A stretch of 64,000 nt of DNA from Acidobacteriaceae bacterium (GCA_025462885.1 JAOAPN010000002.1:248001-312000), one strand, 5' to 3'. Counted from the stretch's first letter, positions 34,634 through 43,246 are shown. Numbers and translations are program-made. Notes: generated by a model from the sequence alone, not told the origin.

Positions 34634-35932
34634 ATGCTTTCAACCTCGGAAACCTCGGACCGTTCGCCCTCGGCCCACGTCGCTACGCCGCCTGCCGCCG
34701 CGCCCCCCCGCGCCCCGCTTGGCTTCCTCGGACTCGCCTGTGCGGTTGGGGTTTCGACCATCTACTACAACCAGCCGCTCCTGCTGGAGATGGGTCAGAC
34801 CTACGGAGCGACCGTCGGGCACGTTGGGTTCGTCGCAGTGGCCACCCAGGTGGGCTACGCCATCGGAATGCTGCTCTTCGTCCCGCTCGGCGACGTGCTG
34901 GAACGCCGCGCATTGATGATGCGGATGTACGGTGCAGTCGCCGTCGCGCTGCTGCTGGTGGCAATCGCTCCCACCCTGGCCTGGCTGATCGCCGGAAGCG
35001 TCCTCATCGGCCTGCTGGCTTCGGTGACGCATATCGCCCTGCCCATCGCGCCGGACCTGGTCTCCCACGAGCAGCGCGGACGAGCCATTGGAACCGTCAT
35101 GACCGGCCTGCTCCTGGGAATTCTCCTGGCCCGGACGTTTTCCGGCTGGGTCAGCCGCATCCACGGTTGGCGCTGGGTCTTTGTGGTGGCGGCAGTCATG
35201 AACGCCGCATTCGTACCGCTGCTGTGGCGCATGATGCCGAAGCTTCCGCCCAAGCAGAATCTCCGCTATCCCGAGGCCATGCGCTCCCTGTGGACGCTAT
35301 GGCGGACCCAGCCCCTGCTGCGTGAAAGCTGCGTCCTCGGTGCCCTGGTCTTCGCGAGCTTCAGTTGCTTTTGGACCACCGTCGCATTCCTGCTCGATAG
35401 CCACTACGGCCTCGGGCCGGGAGTAGCTGGAACCTTCGGCGTCGTCGGAGCGGCAGGCGCTCTGGTAGCACCGTTCGCAGGGCGTCTCTCGGATAAACAC
35501 GGCTCCCGCTGGGTCGTCGCCGTCGGCATGACCCTGCTGGCACTGTCCTACTTCCTGCTGTGGGGAGAAGAGCTGCTCAAGATGCCAACCGCACTGCACG
35601 TAGCCGCGTTATTCGGAGGCGTCGTTGTGCTGGATGGTGGCGCCCAGATGGTTCAGGTAGCCAACCAGACACGCATCTTCGGACTGGTTCCCGGAGCCCG
35701 CAGCCGCCTCAATACGGTGTACATGACCGTCTACTTCAGCGGAGCGGCCCTCGGCTCTGCCCTGGCGACGGTAGCCTGGACCCACTGGCGCTGGAACGGA
35801 GTCTGTGGGCAGGCGCTGGTCCTGATTGCGGCCGCGGCGCTCTGGCATTGGATGGGGCGTAAGATTGGAAACGACGCGTCCCGCAGCCGCACCTCTAAAT
35901 CAGAAGTCGAAGAGGACTTTCTCGAAGCTTAG
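34634..35932 (+). CDS. MFS transporter (12 TM, YnfM/AraJ-like)
   Basis: About 432 residues from the ATG at 34634. A Pro/Ala-rich cytoplasmic N-terminus precedes TM1 (LGFLGLACAVGVSTIYYNQPLL). The motif A-like loop 2-3 is LGDVLERRALMMRM, and the second half has GRLSDKHGSRWVVAVG between TM8 and TM9. Twelve hydrophobic segments fit DHA1-type exporters. Substrate unknown. There is no clear ribosome site. The upstream extension to 34481 would be non-hydrophobic and Arg-rich. Confidence 0.85.
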   Translation: MLSTSETSDRSPSAHVATPPAAAPPRAPLGFLGLACAVGVSTIYYNQPLLLEMGQTYGATVGHVGFVAVATQVGYAIGMLLFVPLGDVLERRALMMRMYGAVAVALLLVAIAPTLAWLIAGSVLIGLLASVTHIALPIAPDLVSHEQRGRAIGTVMTGLLLGILLARTFSGWVSRIHGWRWVFVVAAVMNAAFVPLLWRMMPKLPPKQNLRYPEAMRSLWTLWRTQPLLRESCVLGALVFASFSCFWTTVAFLLDSHYGLGPGVAGTFGVVGAAGALVAPFAGRLSDKHGSRWVVAVGMTLLALSYFLLWGEELLKMPTALHVAALFGGVVVLDGGAQMVQVANQTRIFGLVPGARSRLNTVYMTVYFSGAALGSALATVAWTHWRWNGVCGQALVLIAAAALWHWMGRKIGNDASRSRTSKSEVEEDFLEA

Positions 35933-35950
35933 AGAGAGTCTGCGCGGAGA

Positions 35951-35990
35951 TGGTGAGCGAGGCAGGGCTCGAACCTGCAACCGTCAGCTT
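35951..35990 (-). other. 40-bp copy of the 3' half of tRNA-Arg (attachment-site-like)
   Basis: Identical base for base to 37836-37875, i.e. the tRNA-Arg from its CCA end through the T-arm and variable loop to the 3' anticodon stem, in the same orientation. The bases beyond (35991-36030) do not restore acceptor or D-stem pairing, so this is not a working tRNA. It is the geometry left by site-specific integration into a tRNA 3' end. Confidence 0.85.
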
Positions 35991-35999
35991 GGCAGGCTT

Positions 36000-36049
36000 A
36001 CATGTACTACCTTCGCTGACATGCCCAACTCACTAACATAAGTACATGT
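36000..36049. repeat. 9-bp perfect inverted repeat beside the tRNA fragment
   Basis: ACATGTACT (36000-36008) and AGTACATGT (36041-36049) flank 32 bases, starting ten bases inside the 40-bp tRNA copy. Such arms could be recombinase-binding sites or a hairpin; no matching pair is seen at the tRNA-Arg end. Confidence 0.45.
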
Positions 36050-36183
36050 TCGATGAAGAGAACCTCCTCTTCGTCTTGGAATCCAACGGCTTCAAAATTG
36101 CTGGCTACGGGATTTCGATCCAGAACTAGACCTATTGTCCAAGCATCGAGAATCTATCTATGAGGAAACAGAAAGATAAACTA

Positions 36184-37749
36184 CTAACACCCAGTGACGT
36201 TAGTGATGATACCGCCCTGAATTGTCATGATGCATGATCCGGCTGTTTTTGTGCCAGTAAATCCATAATTTCCGTTGTACATAAATCCCGATGGCGAGTT
36301 GTACCAACCGCCTCTATATATCTCACCAACAGTAGTAAAAGTTCCATCAGCGAGTTTCGTGCGGAAGTGAAAGGCGGGAAGGTTGGTACCGTTGATGTAT
36401 GGGTTATAGAAATCTGCCCCACCGGTTCCGTCGCAATTCCAACCCATGTAGTTCCCTGCGTAAGGAAGTGTCACCCCCTGAATAGCGCTCGGGCAGGAGT
36501 TATTGTAGGCCCCTATCATTCCAAATCCAGCACCCTTTATCGTGTTGACCGTTCCGCTGATGATCTGTTCTGCGGTGACGATGCGTCCGGTCGGTACGTA
36601 CTGAGTGAATATTGGAATATCGAGCCACTGAATATTGGCCCCTGCTTGCACCGCTGGAAATGTTACTCCAGTGAATGAACTTGGATCACTGTATGCTCCG
36701 ACGGTAAGCTGATTTGAAGCGCCTGCTGCCTGCCAGTCTATTAGCTTCGTGATATCTCCGCCAGGGTGATAAAACCACAAGCCGGGACCAATATACCAGT
36801 TGTTATTTTGTCCCTGGCTCTTGAAAACAGAAGAGGCTGTCGTGTTTCCTGAGTAGACAAATACAGTCCCCCCGCTGACGACGAGCTGAGACTGAAAGCC
36901 GGGCAAGGCTATATTTGGCCCATCGATGTACGGCATCTTCGGGCCTTCCATGTGGCCACCTACAATATGTATTGTCCCGTTTCCGTAGTAGATCATGCCC
37001 AGTGCGTTGTAATCGAAAGAACAGTCGTTGAAGTTGTATGTGGCTCCCGCAAGATTGTCAGAATAAAATCCCCATCCGGAGCTGTTCAGGCTCTGCCAGT
37101 GGGTGAACATCATGTTCTCTGATCCGTCTACGCCAACGTCAAGCCAGTTAGAGTGATCTCCACCCACGGACTCGCCCGACAAAAAACTGAGTTGATATAC
37201 GCCTGACCCCTTGACGTAGTTATCTTTGAAGAATTTCACCGATACGTTTTCAAAAGTCTCCAGATAGTCTGAAATTCCGGTAGGGACAACATAAGATCCC
37301 ACCTTGCTGCCAAAGTACATCCCAGTCGCATTTGCATTGCCAATCAGTTGTAGGTTTCGGATTCCACCCTGCGTGTAGTCGATATCAGCAACAGAACCAT
37401 TAACCCAGGCCGGCACATTGGGATCGGTGCCAGTCCATGTAATATGCGCGTTATTTCCATCAATCGTGATGCAGCGGGGCTGAACAATCTGTGTCGATTG
37501 GTTGTAGTCACCAGGTGCGATCTCGATCAGTCCACAGGACGATCCGCGTTGAGCTATTGCAGCCATTACCTTGGCACCAATATCTGCGCCTGGAAATTGA
37601 TCGGCCCACAGGACATTATTTAGAACCTTTGTCCCCTGAGGGCCGCTAGGACTCTGCACAACTGCAGTACCGCGAACCTGAGTAGGGTCGATCGTCTGCG
37701 CGAAGGACGGGATAGAGAGCGCCAATACTGCTATGCAGATTCGTTTCAT
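36184..37749 (-). CDS. Secreted beta-helix/pectate-lyase-like surface protein (element cargo)
   Basis: 521 residues. The signal peptide MKRICIAVLALSIPSFAQ precedes a pectate-lyase-3-like opening (FPGADIGAKVMAAIAQRGSS then GLIEIAPGDY). Repeated short beta-helix coils follow (ITIDGNNAHITWTG, IRNLQLIGNA, TIHIVGGHMEG). The C-terminal cap ends MTIQGGIITNVTGC. The fold resembles tail-spike or polysaccharide-acting proteins; catalytic residues are not identified. The ATG at 37749 has AGGAG upstream. It is AT-richer than its neighbours (two sampled 60-base lines give 42% and 55% GC against 68% in yheT). It is read away from the tRNA-Arg. Confidence 0.72.
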   Translation of the reverse strand: MKRICIAVLALSIPSFAQTIDPTQVRGTAVVQSPSGPQGTKVLNNVLWADQFPGADIGAKVMAAIAQRGSSCGLIEIAPGDYNQSTQIVQPRCITIDGNNAHITWTGTDPNVPAWVNGSVADIDYTQGGIRNLQLIGNANATGMYFGSKVGSYVVPTGISDYLETFENVSVKFFKDNYVKGSGVYQLSFLSGESVGGDHSNWLDVGVDGSENMMFTHWQSLNSSGWGFYSDNLAGATYNFNDCSFDYNALGMIYYGNGTIHIVGGHMEGPKMPYIDGPNIALPGFQSQLVVSGGTVFVYSGNTTASSVFKSQGQNNNWYIGPGLWFYHPGGDITKLIDWQAAGASNQLTVGAYSDPSSFTGVTFPAVQAGANIQWLDIPIFTQYVPTGRIVTAEQIISGTVNTIKGAGFGMIGAYNNSCPSAIQGVTLPYAGNYMGWNCDGTGGADFYNPYINGTNLPAFHFRTKLADGTFTTVGEIYRGGWYNSPSGFMYNGNYGFTGTKTAGSCIMTIQGGIITNVTGC

Positions 37750-37835
37750 ACTGAAAACACTCCTGCGGCGAATAATGAGTCGTCGCTTACTGGGGCATCG
37801 GTGAATGTGACCTGACCGGGTCATGTGTGTGCTAG

Positions 37836-37912
37836 TGGTGAGCGAGGCAGGGCTCGAACCTGCAACCGTCAGCTTAGAAGGCTGATGCTCTATCCGATTG
37901 AGCTACTCGCCC
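37836..37912 (-). tRNA. tRNA-Arg (anticodon TCT)
   Basis: Full cloverleaf on the minus strand: acceptor GGGCGAG/CTCGCTC, D-arm GCTC/GAGC, anticodon stem TCAGC/GCTGA with loop CTTCTAA, T-arm GCAGG TTCGAGC CCTGC, discriminator A and an encoded CCA. Its last 40 bases are repeated at 35951-35990. Confidence 0.96.
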
Positions 37913-37980
37913 GCGTGGGACTTCTTTATTCTAAGATGATTGCGGCTGGAGTGCGGCAATCTAGAGAGCAAATTGCCTGC

Positions 37981-38048
37981 TGGTATAAAGTCGCTCATCG
38001 CTGAGGGCCGAAGGTCCGTTCCATACCAGCCTGGGGCAAAGCCCCAGG
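37981..38048. repeat. REP-like palindrome cluster
   Basis: TGGTAT (37981) pairs with ATACCA (38023). Adjacent CCTGGGGC-AAA-GCCCCAGG (38030-38048) forms an 8-bp hairpin. The same loop class (AAA, TGAAG) recurs at 38913-38995 and 46710-46780. Confidence 0.6.
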
Positions 38049-38141
38049 TTCCGAGATTGTCAGGGGTCAAAAGGCTGAAAGCTCGACCCATAGAACTCCA
38101 CCACACCAACTGCTAATTTGCTCGAACGCAACTGAGCCACT

Positions 38142-38762
38142 CTACAAAAGGTCTTTTCCCCGCAGCAATGCAACAACCGCCTGCAGAGCACCATCCCAAT
38201 GCTCCGCAGCCGCATTCGCATCAGGCCCAACCGCCTTGATGTAAAGAGTGATGCTGAAACCCTCCTGCGGACCAGTCAGATCGATCAGCGCAGGCCGAAT
38301 CACGCAGTCCAGCATGGCATGCGGATGATCGAGCGGTGCAGCACGCCGGGACAGCCGATGCAGGAACTGCTCGTTCTGATGGAACGACGCAAACAACGAC
38401 CGCTCTCGCAGCAGAAGATCGATATAGCTGGCGAATCCCGCGAGCGCATCGGTGGGAGTGTCCGCCGGAGCGAACTCAAGATCCAGATCCAGGTTCTGGC
38501 GGAGATCGCTCAACTCATCCTCGGAGAGCGGCCATGCGTCGCACTTAGCCGTAAACACAGGCGAGCGAGCCGCATTCAAAGCCCGCAACGCATGCATCAG
38601 CGGAGGGAACTGCTCAGCCTCTGGCAGATGATCGAGGTCGTACGGATTCTCGCGGAGATCAATGAACCGGGGCGCAGACTGAGAAGCGGTAGCATCGGCG
38701 GACCATGGAACTACAAGGACGGGATCGTCGGGAGCGCACTCTACGGACCATTCGGCTAGCAT
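38142..38762 (-). CDS. Conserved-looking protein of unknown function
   Basis: A 206-residue, acidic, soluble protein without signal peptide or transmembrane helix. Features include RFIDLRENPYDLDHLPEAEQF near residue 32, a conserved-looking CDAWPLSEDELSDLRQNLDLDLEFAP, and FSITLYIKAVGPDANAAAEHWDGALQ near the end. No family is recognised. Codon use and GC match neighbouring genes and the frame is intact, so it is likely real. It lies between the REP cluster near tRNA-Arg and a repeat-rich gap. Confidence 0.65.
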   Translation of the reverse strand: MLAEWSVECAPDDPVLVVPWSADATASQSAPRFIDLRENPYDLDHLPEAEQFPPLMHALRALNAARSPVFTAKCDAWPLSEDELSDLRQNLDLDLEFAPADTPTDALAGFASYIDLLLRERSLFASFHQNEQFLHRLSRRAAPLDHPHAMLDCVIRPALIDLTGPQEGFSITLYIKAVGPDANAAAEHWDGALQAVVALLRGKDLL

Positions 38763-39378
38763 CTGTCTTCATCATAAAGGTCGCGCCAATCTGAGACGAC
38801 TTCCACCCCACAGAATCCTCCTACTTCGAGGGCGTATCGACCTATTCGCCAGACTTGGAATGGATGCGGTGAACGGATGCGGTGAAGTAAGCCGGACAAG
38901 CACCACAGTTTTGCAGGCTGAAGGCCTGCGATTCACTAGCCCAGGGCAAAGCCCTGGGTCAGGAACAGTCAAGCCATTGCGGGTTGAAAGCCCGCGCTAA
39001 AAGATTTCCAATACCTCAACTGCCAGGCAAATCAACCCAATCGCCAGGGTGGAATAGGTCGATTCGCCCGAGCACCCCTCAATCCTGTCAACCCCCCAAA
39101 AACAGAAAAATTCCAGTAACTCACAGCCAGTCAATAGATAAAAAATAAATAAAAGTGGCATTTTAGTTTGGTGCAATTCACTAGACTGGAAGTAGAGATC
39201 AACAGCCCCATGCGAGTCTCATCGAGCACGATATACCCGTAAGTCGTGCTCTGACAGGAATTTAGCCGTAACCCCTTTAGATAGACGATTTTAGCCGACC
39301 ATGTTGGGTCTAAGTTGTTGCATCAATAAGGCTTGTGCCAAGGTAACCCCCAGGGGGTGGGGTAGTTTGGCCGCGCAA
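38763..39378. other. 616-base gap with REP-like hairpins and an AT-rich stretch
   Basis: Three palindromes lie together: GCAGGC-TGAAG-GCCTGC (38913-38929), CCCAGGGC-AAA-GCCCTGGG (38940-38958) and GCGGG-TTGAAAG-CCCGC (38979-38995). An AT-rich segment follows (about 39120-39180). An 8-bp hairpin GAGCACGA (39224-39231) / TCGTGCTC (39244-39251) comes next. No open frame with a start signal is seen. A small RNA could lie at 39150-39370 but nothing proves it. Confidence 0.6.
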
Positions 39379-40419
39379 TCAAGCGTTTGCGAGAAAGAAA
39401 CGCAGCGCCGCATGTTCCGCCCAGTACCCATCGTTTTTATTCGCCGAGTCGGCATCCGCCAGAAAAGCGCAGTGACCGCCATGGGCAGTTTCCACTAGCG
39501 TGATGTTGGGATTAGCGAGGATCAGGTCGCGACTCTCGCGAGTGAGCCGGATGAACGGATCATCCAGCGCATTCAGGATCAAAGTCGGCACCGCAATGCG
39601 GTCGATCACGCGAGCGGCGGCGGCGCGGTAGTAGTAGTCGTCCGCCGAGGCGAAGCCCGAGTACAGGGCCGTAATGCGGTGGTCGAAGTCCCGCAGCGAG
39701 GTAATGTTGACCGCCTGATTCGCATCGTAGGCACGCGGGAAGAGGCTGGCCTTACGGCGAAAGCGACGCAGCAGCGCCCGCAGAAACTTCAGCTCATAGA
39801 GTCTGTTCAGAGGCTGGTGCAGCGCATCGGCGGAGGGGCCCAGGTCGACCGCAGGCGACACCCCAATGACGGAGTGCAGCTCCGCCGGAGCCTGATCGCC
39901 CAGCTCTCCGGCCAGCTTCAGGACGAGGTTTCCGCCCATCGAATATCCGATCAGCGAGAGCGATCTCAGGCCGTGTTGAGCGGTGAAAAAGCGCATCACG
40001 GCCAGCACATCGTTCGAAAGACCCGAGTGATACAGAGTCGGAGTAAGCTGCTCGGTGCCACCGCAGTTCCGCATGTTCATGCGAACGATGTTGGCACCGG
40101 CCTGCCACAGCTTGTTCGCATTGCCGATCACGTATTGGGAGCGCGACGATCCCTCCAGCCCGTGCACGAGAATGGCGGTGGGCCGCGACGCTCGTACGTC
40201 CGACGCCTGCCAATGGCAGTGGCACAGTACCTGGCTCGCGATCTGGCCACCGACCGCAGGCGAGACCTCCACGAGCTGGGCGATCGGCTCGGGCAGATGG
40301 TTCTCGCGGGGCAGATAGTTGCCAATGATGGTCTGCAGGTGGCCGTTCGAGAGGAAACGCCGCGGGCGGAAGTCCATCGACGCAGCGATCTGGCTGGGAG
40401 TCAGGGTGGGAGTGCTCAT
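39379..40419 (-). CDS. YheT-family alpha/beta hydrolase
   Basis: A 346-residue cytosolic hydrolase. HGLEGSSRSQYV follows the first core strand (oxyanion region), GYSMGGNLVLKLAGE is the nucleophile elbow with Ser, and ALDDPFIRL and ETAHGGHCAFL supply the likely Asp and His. DFRPRRFLSNGHLQTI at the N-terminus is typical of YheT/ABHD1-3 proteins. Ester or lipid substrates are likely but unproven. Its ATG overlaps the stop of the DUF72 gene (ATGA), so the two form an operon. Confidence 0.9.
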   Translation of the reverse strand: MSTPTLTPSQIAASMDFRPRRFLSNGHLQTIIGNYLPRENHLPEPIAQLVEVSPAVGGQIASQVLCHCHWQASDVRASRPTAILVHGLEGSSRSQYVIGNANKLWQAGANIVRMNMRNCGGTEQLTPTLYHSGLSNDVLAVMRFFTAQHGLRSLSLIGYSMGGNLVLKLAGELGDQAPAELHSVIGVSPAVDLGPSADALHQPLNRLYELKFLRALLRRFRRKASLFPRAYDANQAVNITSLRDFDHRITALYSGFASADDYYYRAAAARVIDRIAVPTLILNALDDPFIRLTRESRDLILANPNITLVETAHGGHCAFLADADSANKNDGYWAEHAALRFFLANA

Positions 40420-41201
40420 GCGCCCGCCCCAACGGCCGCCAGAAAAGCAGCCGCGTTCAACGCGCCAGTAGGCTCGTCCTCGTGGCGGAAGTAGACGTAG
40501 GTGTCGCGTGCCTGTGCCAGCAGCTTGAAGCGCTCTGCAAAGGCCGCGACCTCCGCCGCCGAGTATCCGCCTTCGCGTCGCAGGCGGAAGCAGGTGTGGG
40601 TTACGGCGGTGTGAACCTCAGGCGTTGTCAGATCGTCGGTATCGGCGATGCAGAGGGAAGCGTTGTAATCGCGGAGCACGCTGTACGTCTCGTCGCTGAA
40701 GAAGGACGCATTGCGAAACTCGAACGCCAGCGCCGAGACCGTCGCGCGAAACGCAGCCTGATCCAGAAACGCAGAGAGGCGGCTGGGATCGGCTTTGAAG
40801 TTTGGCGGAAGTTGAAACAGCAGCAACCCAAGCCGGTTCGCGGCACGAATCGGAGCCAGAGCTTCGAGGAATTGTGCGACGTCAGCCTCGCAGTCCACCA
40901 GCCGCTTGAAGTGGGTGATACGCTGCGGCGCCTTGAAGCTGAAACGGAAGTGAGCCGGGGTCGCAGCCAGCCAGCCTTCGAGCATCTTCGCTGTAGGAAG
41001 CGCGCGGAAGGTATAGTTCACCTCTACAGAGTTGAGCTGCGAGGCGTAGAACTCGAGGAACTTCTTCTGCGGAACGTTCGCAGGGTAGAACCCGGGTTTC
41101 CAGGTGGGATACGCCCAGCCGGAGGTACCGGCAAACAGATGTTCCGGCGCGGAGGCGACGGGCGTGACAGGCGAAGGCACGGGTTTCGGTACGCGAGGCA
41201 C
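40416..41201 (-). CDS. DUF72 domain protein (TIM-barrel, YecE-like)
   Basis: About 261 residues. The DUF72 signature is clear: FAGTSGWAYPTWKPGFYP, then FLEFYASQLNSVEVNYTFRALP, FSFKAPQRITHFKRL, and LGLLLFQLPPNFK with EFRNASFF. A TIM-barrel fold is known for the family; the function is not. The frame stays open to 41348, but that part overlaps tRNA-His, so the start must lie downstream. The GTG at 41201 is the best in-frame candidate, though its ribosome site is weak. Translationally coupled to yheT. Confidence 0.85.
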   Translation of the reverse strand: MPRVPKPVPSPVTPVASAPEHLFAGTSGWAYPTWKPGFYPANVPQKKFLEFYASQLNSVEVNYTFRALPTAKMLEGWLAATPAHFRFSFKAPQRITHFKRLVDCEADVAQFLEALAPIRAANRLGLLLFQLPPNFKADPSRLSAFLDQAAFRATVSALAFEFRNASFFSDETYSVLRDYNASLCIADTDDLTTPEVHTAVTHTCFRLRREGGYSAAEVAAFAERFKLLAQARDTYVYFRHEDEPTGALNAAAFLAAVGAGA

Positions 41202-41264
41202 GATAGGAAAGCCTAACTCACGGCTGGATACGGCTATTAATATGCTGAGATGAAGAAGGAGGAT

Positions 41265-41340
41265 TGGGGCGGCTAGTGGGTTTCGAACCCACGACATCCG
41301 CTGCCACAGAGCGGCGTTCTGCCACTGAACTATAGCCGCC
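41265..41340 (-). tRNA. tRNA-His (anticodon GTG)
   Basis: Minus-strand cloverleaf. The acceptor is GCGGCTA/TAGCCGC, with the His-specific extra G at position -1 (base 41340) facing discriminator C73. The anticodon loop is CTGTGGC, the T-arm GTGGG TTCGAAA CCCAC, and CCA is encoded at 41267-41265. Confidence 0.95.
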
Positions 41341-41410
41341 GTATCCAACTCAATTGTAGCATCAGATGGTTGTAAGGGGTGCCGACAGCATCCCGAAAAG
41401 GTGGTGAAGG

Positions 41411-41947
41411 ATGCGCTCGACAGAAAAAACAGCAGGTTTCGCCAGGCCGGAGATTCTGTCGCCGCGAACCAGACGCGGCGGCAAGATGTTCGACGACGAG
41501 CATCTGGACATCCTGTCCCACGTGCTGGACGACTTCATCCGCATTCCCGGCACGTCGATCCGCTTCGGGTTGGACGGAATCGTCGGCCTGATCCCCGGGA
41601 TCGGCGACGCTCTCGGAGGCATCGCGTCGTGCGTGATCCTGGTCGCGGCATGGGTCCGCGGCGTGCCGTCGCCAGTGCTCACCCGCATGGTCGCGAACGT
41701 GGCTATCGAGGTAGTAGTCGGCACCGTCCCGGTCCTCGGCGACATGTTCGACATCGCCTGGCGAGCGAACCGGCGAAACTACGCTCTGCTCACCGGCAGC
41801 GTCGAGCAGCCACGCAAGGTCACACGCCGCAGTTGGTGGTTTCTGGCCGGACTATGCCTGTTCTTGATGGCGCTGGTGATGGTCCCAACCCTGCTGGTGG
41901 CGTGGCTCTCCGTACACGTCTTCGCCGGGCTTTTCCAGACAAAATAG
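41411..41947 (+). CDS. DUF4112 membrane protein
   Basis: A 178-residue protein. The family core is visible as LDDFIRIPGTSIRFGLDGIV, then GLIPGIGDALGG and NVAIEVVVGTVPVLGDMFDIAWRANRRN. Two Gly-Pro-rich amphipathic or reentrant segments precede a C-terminal transmembrane helix (WWFLAGLCLFLMALVMVP ...). Function unknown. The ATG at 41411 lies behind GGTGGTGAAGG with short spacing; a start at Met26 is possible. It ends 45 bases before tRNA-Pro. Confidence 0.85.
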   Translation: MRSTEKTAGFARPEILSPRTRRGGKMFDDEHLDILSHVLDDFIRIPGTSIRFGLDGIVGLIPGIGDALGGIASCVILVAAWVRGVPSPVLTRMVANVAIEVVVGTVPVLGDMFDIAWRANRRNYALLTGSVEQPRKVTRRSWWFLAGLCLFLMALVMVPTLLVAWLSVHVFAGLFQTK

Positions 41948-41992
41948 CATTTACGCTGAAGATCGCCCGCGATACGGTAAACTGTTGGAAGT

Positions 41993-42069
<77 letters not shown>

Positions 42070-42154
42070 ACAATCAATCCAACCTCATCTCATATACTCC
42101 AAGCGCATCCCTAAAAGTCCAGCAATTCGCTGGGTTCGGGCCGTTTATTGTCCA

Positions 42155-43246
42155 ATGTCGTCTCAAGAGATAGCATGTAATCCATTTGCCATTCTTGGGC
42201 AGGCCGGTTCATCTGTGAAAACGGTTGGCCTCGTGGGGGACAGCATCACTTATGGAAACGGAGGCACATACAGTCGCGGTTCGTGGGCTGTTCAGGCTCT
42301 AAGCGCCGCTGCTCTCGTCACAAAGCCTGACCTAGCCACAACGGTAGCAACCAGCCTCCCCTTCATCAATGCGTCAATGGGTGGAGAAACGGTAGCCAAT
42401 CTCATCGTCAGGCATCAGACCCGTTTCTCCGAACTTGGCCGTACCAAGTACACCCTTGGGATGCTGGGCACCAACGACATCAACGGACTGGTAGCAGCGG
42501 CGACCATTGAAGCCAACCTCGTTACTCTCTGGAAGCAGCTTACGCTGCGCGGGACGAAGCCCTATTACGGAACGATCGTTCCGCAGAACTCCTCCACCGA
42601 TTACTGGTTGACGTTAGCAAATCAATCCGCGAACTCCTATGAGCCGCAGCGGGTTCTAGTCAATAAGTGGATGCGTGACGGAGCTCCGATTAGTTCCACC
42701 ACAGGGCTTCCAGTCGCAGTGGGAAGCGCGATCGCCACTACGAACCGATGCGTGTTCTATGTCGGAGGCGTGGCGCAGGTCAATCCGACTTCAGGCGTTG
42801 CGGCCCCTTCCGGTCCCGGTACGCATCCCGCAGCCGGCCTGTTTGAACTGGCGAACTCGGTGGAGACGGCGCAGGACAGTGGGCTGTGGAAGGTCGACGC
42901 AGGCAATAGGACAGTGACGGATGCGAACATCACCGCTGGGCTAAAGATCCTCACTTCAGCAACTGCGGCCTTCACCGCGGGCGATGTGGGGCATTACGTC
43001 TCAGTTGCAGGTGCCGGGGCGTCTGGTGCGTACCTGGCTGGCGGAAACACCATTATTTCGGTGCAGTCAGCCACTCAGGCGACCTTGAACGTTGCAGCCT
43101 CCACCACCGTTACCAACGCAGTCGCAACGATTGATGGCCAACCCACTACCAACACCATCAACAGCGGAGACGGCAGACACCCCGGCGTCAACGGGCACTA
43201 CCTGATGGGCGTGGAAGCCGCGAAGATGGTGGCAGTGTGGCAGTAG
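42155..43246 (+). CDS. SGNH/GDSL hydrolase with an inserted beta-rich domain
   Basis: About 363 residues. Block I is GLVGDSITYGNG with Ser30 as nucleophile. Block III is GTND near residues 106-109, and block V is DGRHPGVNGH near 339-348 with the Asp-x-x-His pair. Between blocks III and V, residues about 250-330 form a Thr/Ala/Gly-rich module (FTAGDVGHYVSVAGAG, TIISVQSATQATLNVAAST) like modules in tail-fibre and beta-helix proteins. There is no obvious signal peptide or ribosome site; the ATG at 42155 is the first downstream of tRNA-Pro. It is probably a carbohydrate esterase. Confidence 0.78.
   Translation: MSSQEIACNPFAILGQAGSSVKTVGLVGDSITYGNGGTYSRGSWAVQALSAAALVTKPDLATTVATSLPFINASMGGETVANLIVRHQTRFSELGRTKYTLGMLGTNDINGLVAAATIEANLVTLWKQLTLRGTKPYYGTIVPQNSSTDYWLTLANQSANSYEPQRVLVNKWMRDGAPISSTTGLPVAVGSAIATTNRCVFYVGGVAQVNPTSGVAAPSGPGTHPAAGLFELANSVETAQDSGLWKVDAGNRTVTDANITAGLKILTSATAAFTAGDVGHYVSVAGAGASGAYLAGGNTIISVQSATQATLNVAASTTVTNAVATIDGQPTTNTINSGDGRHPGVNGHYLMGVEAAKMVAVWQ

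Larger units (their letters stand above)
35951..37912 (-). mobile_element. Candidate tRNA-Arg-bounded mini-element carrying one secreted protein gene
   Basis: An intact tRNA-Arg at one end and a 40-bp copy of its 3' end at the other, 1885 bases apart, enclose a single gene (36184-37749). That gene has lower GC than its surroundings. No integrase, transposase or excisionase is present, so this would be a decayed or trans-mobilised element. Boundaries are seen; mobility is inferred. Confidence 0.5.

Noticed and set aside
35951..36030. A second tRNA (anticodon loop CTGCCAA, Gly-GCC-like)
   Set aside because: The 3' 40 bases are tRNA-Arg, but no acceptor stem partner exists, the D-loop would be 13 bases and the anticodon stem has a mismatch. 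Treated as an attachment-site copy.
41202..41348. N-terminal extension of the DUF72 protein
   Set aside because: The extension overlaps tRNA-His, so a downstream GTG start is used.
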